Of a stretch of DNA of 5,763 nt, positions 5,578 to 5,763 are shown piece after piece. Made by a program: the position numbers and the translations under genes. The notes beneath the pieces are model-generated. The model was not told where the DNA came from and made no database searches. It worked only from the letters and a program-made list of their open reading frames with translations. This DNA comes from Candidatus Hydrogenedentota bacterium (lineage in GTDB: Bacteria > Hydrogenedentota > Hydrogenedentia > Hydrogenedentales > SLHB01): contig SKRY01000050.1 of NCBI GenBank assembly GCA_007118235.1, positions 1 to 5,763 on the forward strand, written 5' to 3'. Each line of letters begins with the position of its first letter. Position 1 is the first letter of the stretch.

Positions 5578-5600
5578 GTCCCATCCGGTATGGACGGGAC
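5578..5600 (-). terminator. 9-bp hairpin just after the upstream minus-strand gene (terminator-like, no U-tract)
   Basis: On the minus strand GTCCCGTCC, loop ATACC, GGATGGGAC forms a 9-bp stem. The one non-Watson-Crick position is a G-U wobble in minus-strand RNA but an A-C mismatch in plus-strand RNA, so the fold favours the leftward transcript. It begins 4 nt after the stop of the partial gene at 5605 and ends about 40 nt before the sulfatase ATG. The next bases on the minus strand are not T-rich. Attenuation or 3'-end protection is possible instead of full termination. Confidence 0.4.
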
Positions 5601-5604
5601 GTAT

Positions 5605-5763
5605 TCACTCTGGAAGCACGTCCTCCAACGCATTGATACGCACGTCGAAGCCCTCGCCCGCGTTCACGATATCCGTGTCGAATTCACCGGGGACATTCAC
5701 GAATAGGGAGCCCGTGACATCGCGCCACTCCTCGAAGCCCTGGCGCGCCGTCGTCTGGAACAC
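5605..5763 (-). CDS. C-terminal end of an unrecognised protein (cut by window edge)
   Basis: The last 52 residues of an open frame run in from the right edge to a TGA at 5605-5607. The frame contains no internal stop, and about four fifths of its third codon positions are G or C, as in the neighbouring genes, so it is very likely coding. The peptide reads VFQTTARQGFEEWRDVTGSL, continues through a segment rich in Val, Asp and Gly (NVPGEFDTDIVNAGEGFDV) and ends in RINALEDVLPE. I do not recognise a family. No membrane segment or catalytic motif is visible. It has the same orientation as the sulfatase and lies 68 bp upstream of it, so the two may share a transcript, unless the hairpin between them terminates it. 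Confidence 0.7.
   Translation of the reverse strand: MFQTTARQGFEEWRDVTGSLFVNVPGEFDTDIVNAGEGFDVRINALEDVLPE

Noticed and set aside
1..5763. CRISPR array, tRNA, rRNA, transposase or phage genes
   Set aside because: I saw no regularly spaced repeats, cloverleaf-like segment, rRNA-like sequence or integrase/transposase motif on either strand.

Overview
The window is GC-rich with strong G/C preference at third codon positions. It carries four complete protein genes, one gene with an undefined 5' end at the left edge and one gene cut by the right edge. Two of the four complete proteins begin with a twin-arginine (Tat) signal, and one of these is a bacterial sulfatase with the CxPSR formylglycine motif. 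That suits a sulfatase-rich, Tat-using environmental bacterium, for example the PVC superphylum or Hydrogenedentota-like lineages. This placement is inference from style; no phylogenetic marker here settles it.

Layout from left to right. A small basic, aromatic-rich ORF (3-296, +) converges on recJ with a 13-bp gap. recJ (310-2004, -) and cmk (2001-2675, -) form a tight operon transcribed leftward, with a 4-bp ATGA overlap. A 364-bp divergent intergenic region (2676-3039) carries direct and inverted repeats and separates cmk from a Tat-exported Mn-type superoxide dismutase (3040-3777, +). The SOD gene converges on a Tat-exported sulfatase (4037-5536, -). The gap between them holds a striking 66-bp imperfect palindrome, which is either a terminator-like hairpin or an interspersed repeat. 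To the right lies the C-terminal end of an unrecognised gene on the minus strand (5605-5763), separated from the sulfatase by a 68-bp gap with a small hairpin.

Functionally, cmk and recJ are cytoplasmic housekeeping genes for nucleotide supply and DNA repair. The SOD and the sulfatase are exported enzymes, for extracytoplasmic oxidative defence and for removal of sulfate esters. I see no phage, CRISPR, transposase, tRNA or rRNA gene and no evident new multi-gene system. The items most worth a second look are the ribose-pocket substitutions in Cmk (Trp101 and Gly185 where E. coli has Ser101 and Asp185), the absent active-site lysine in the sulfatase, the back-to-back dyads upstream of the SOD gene, and the long palindrome between the convergent genes.
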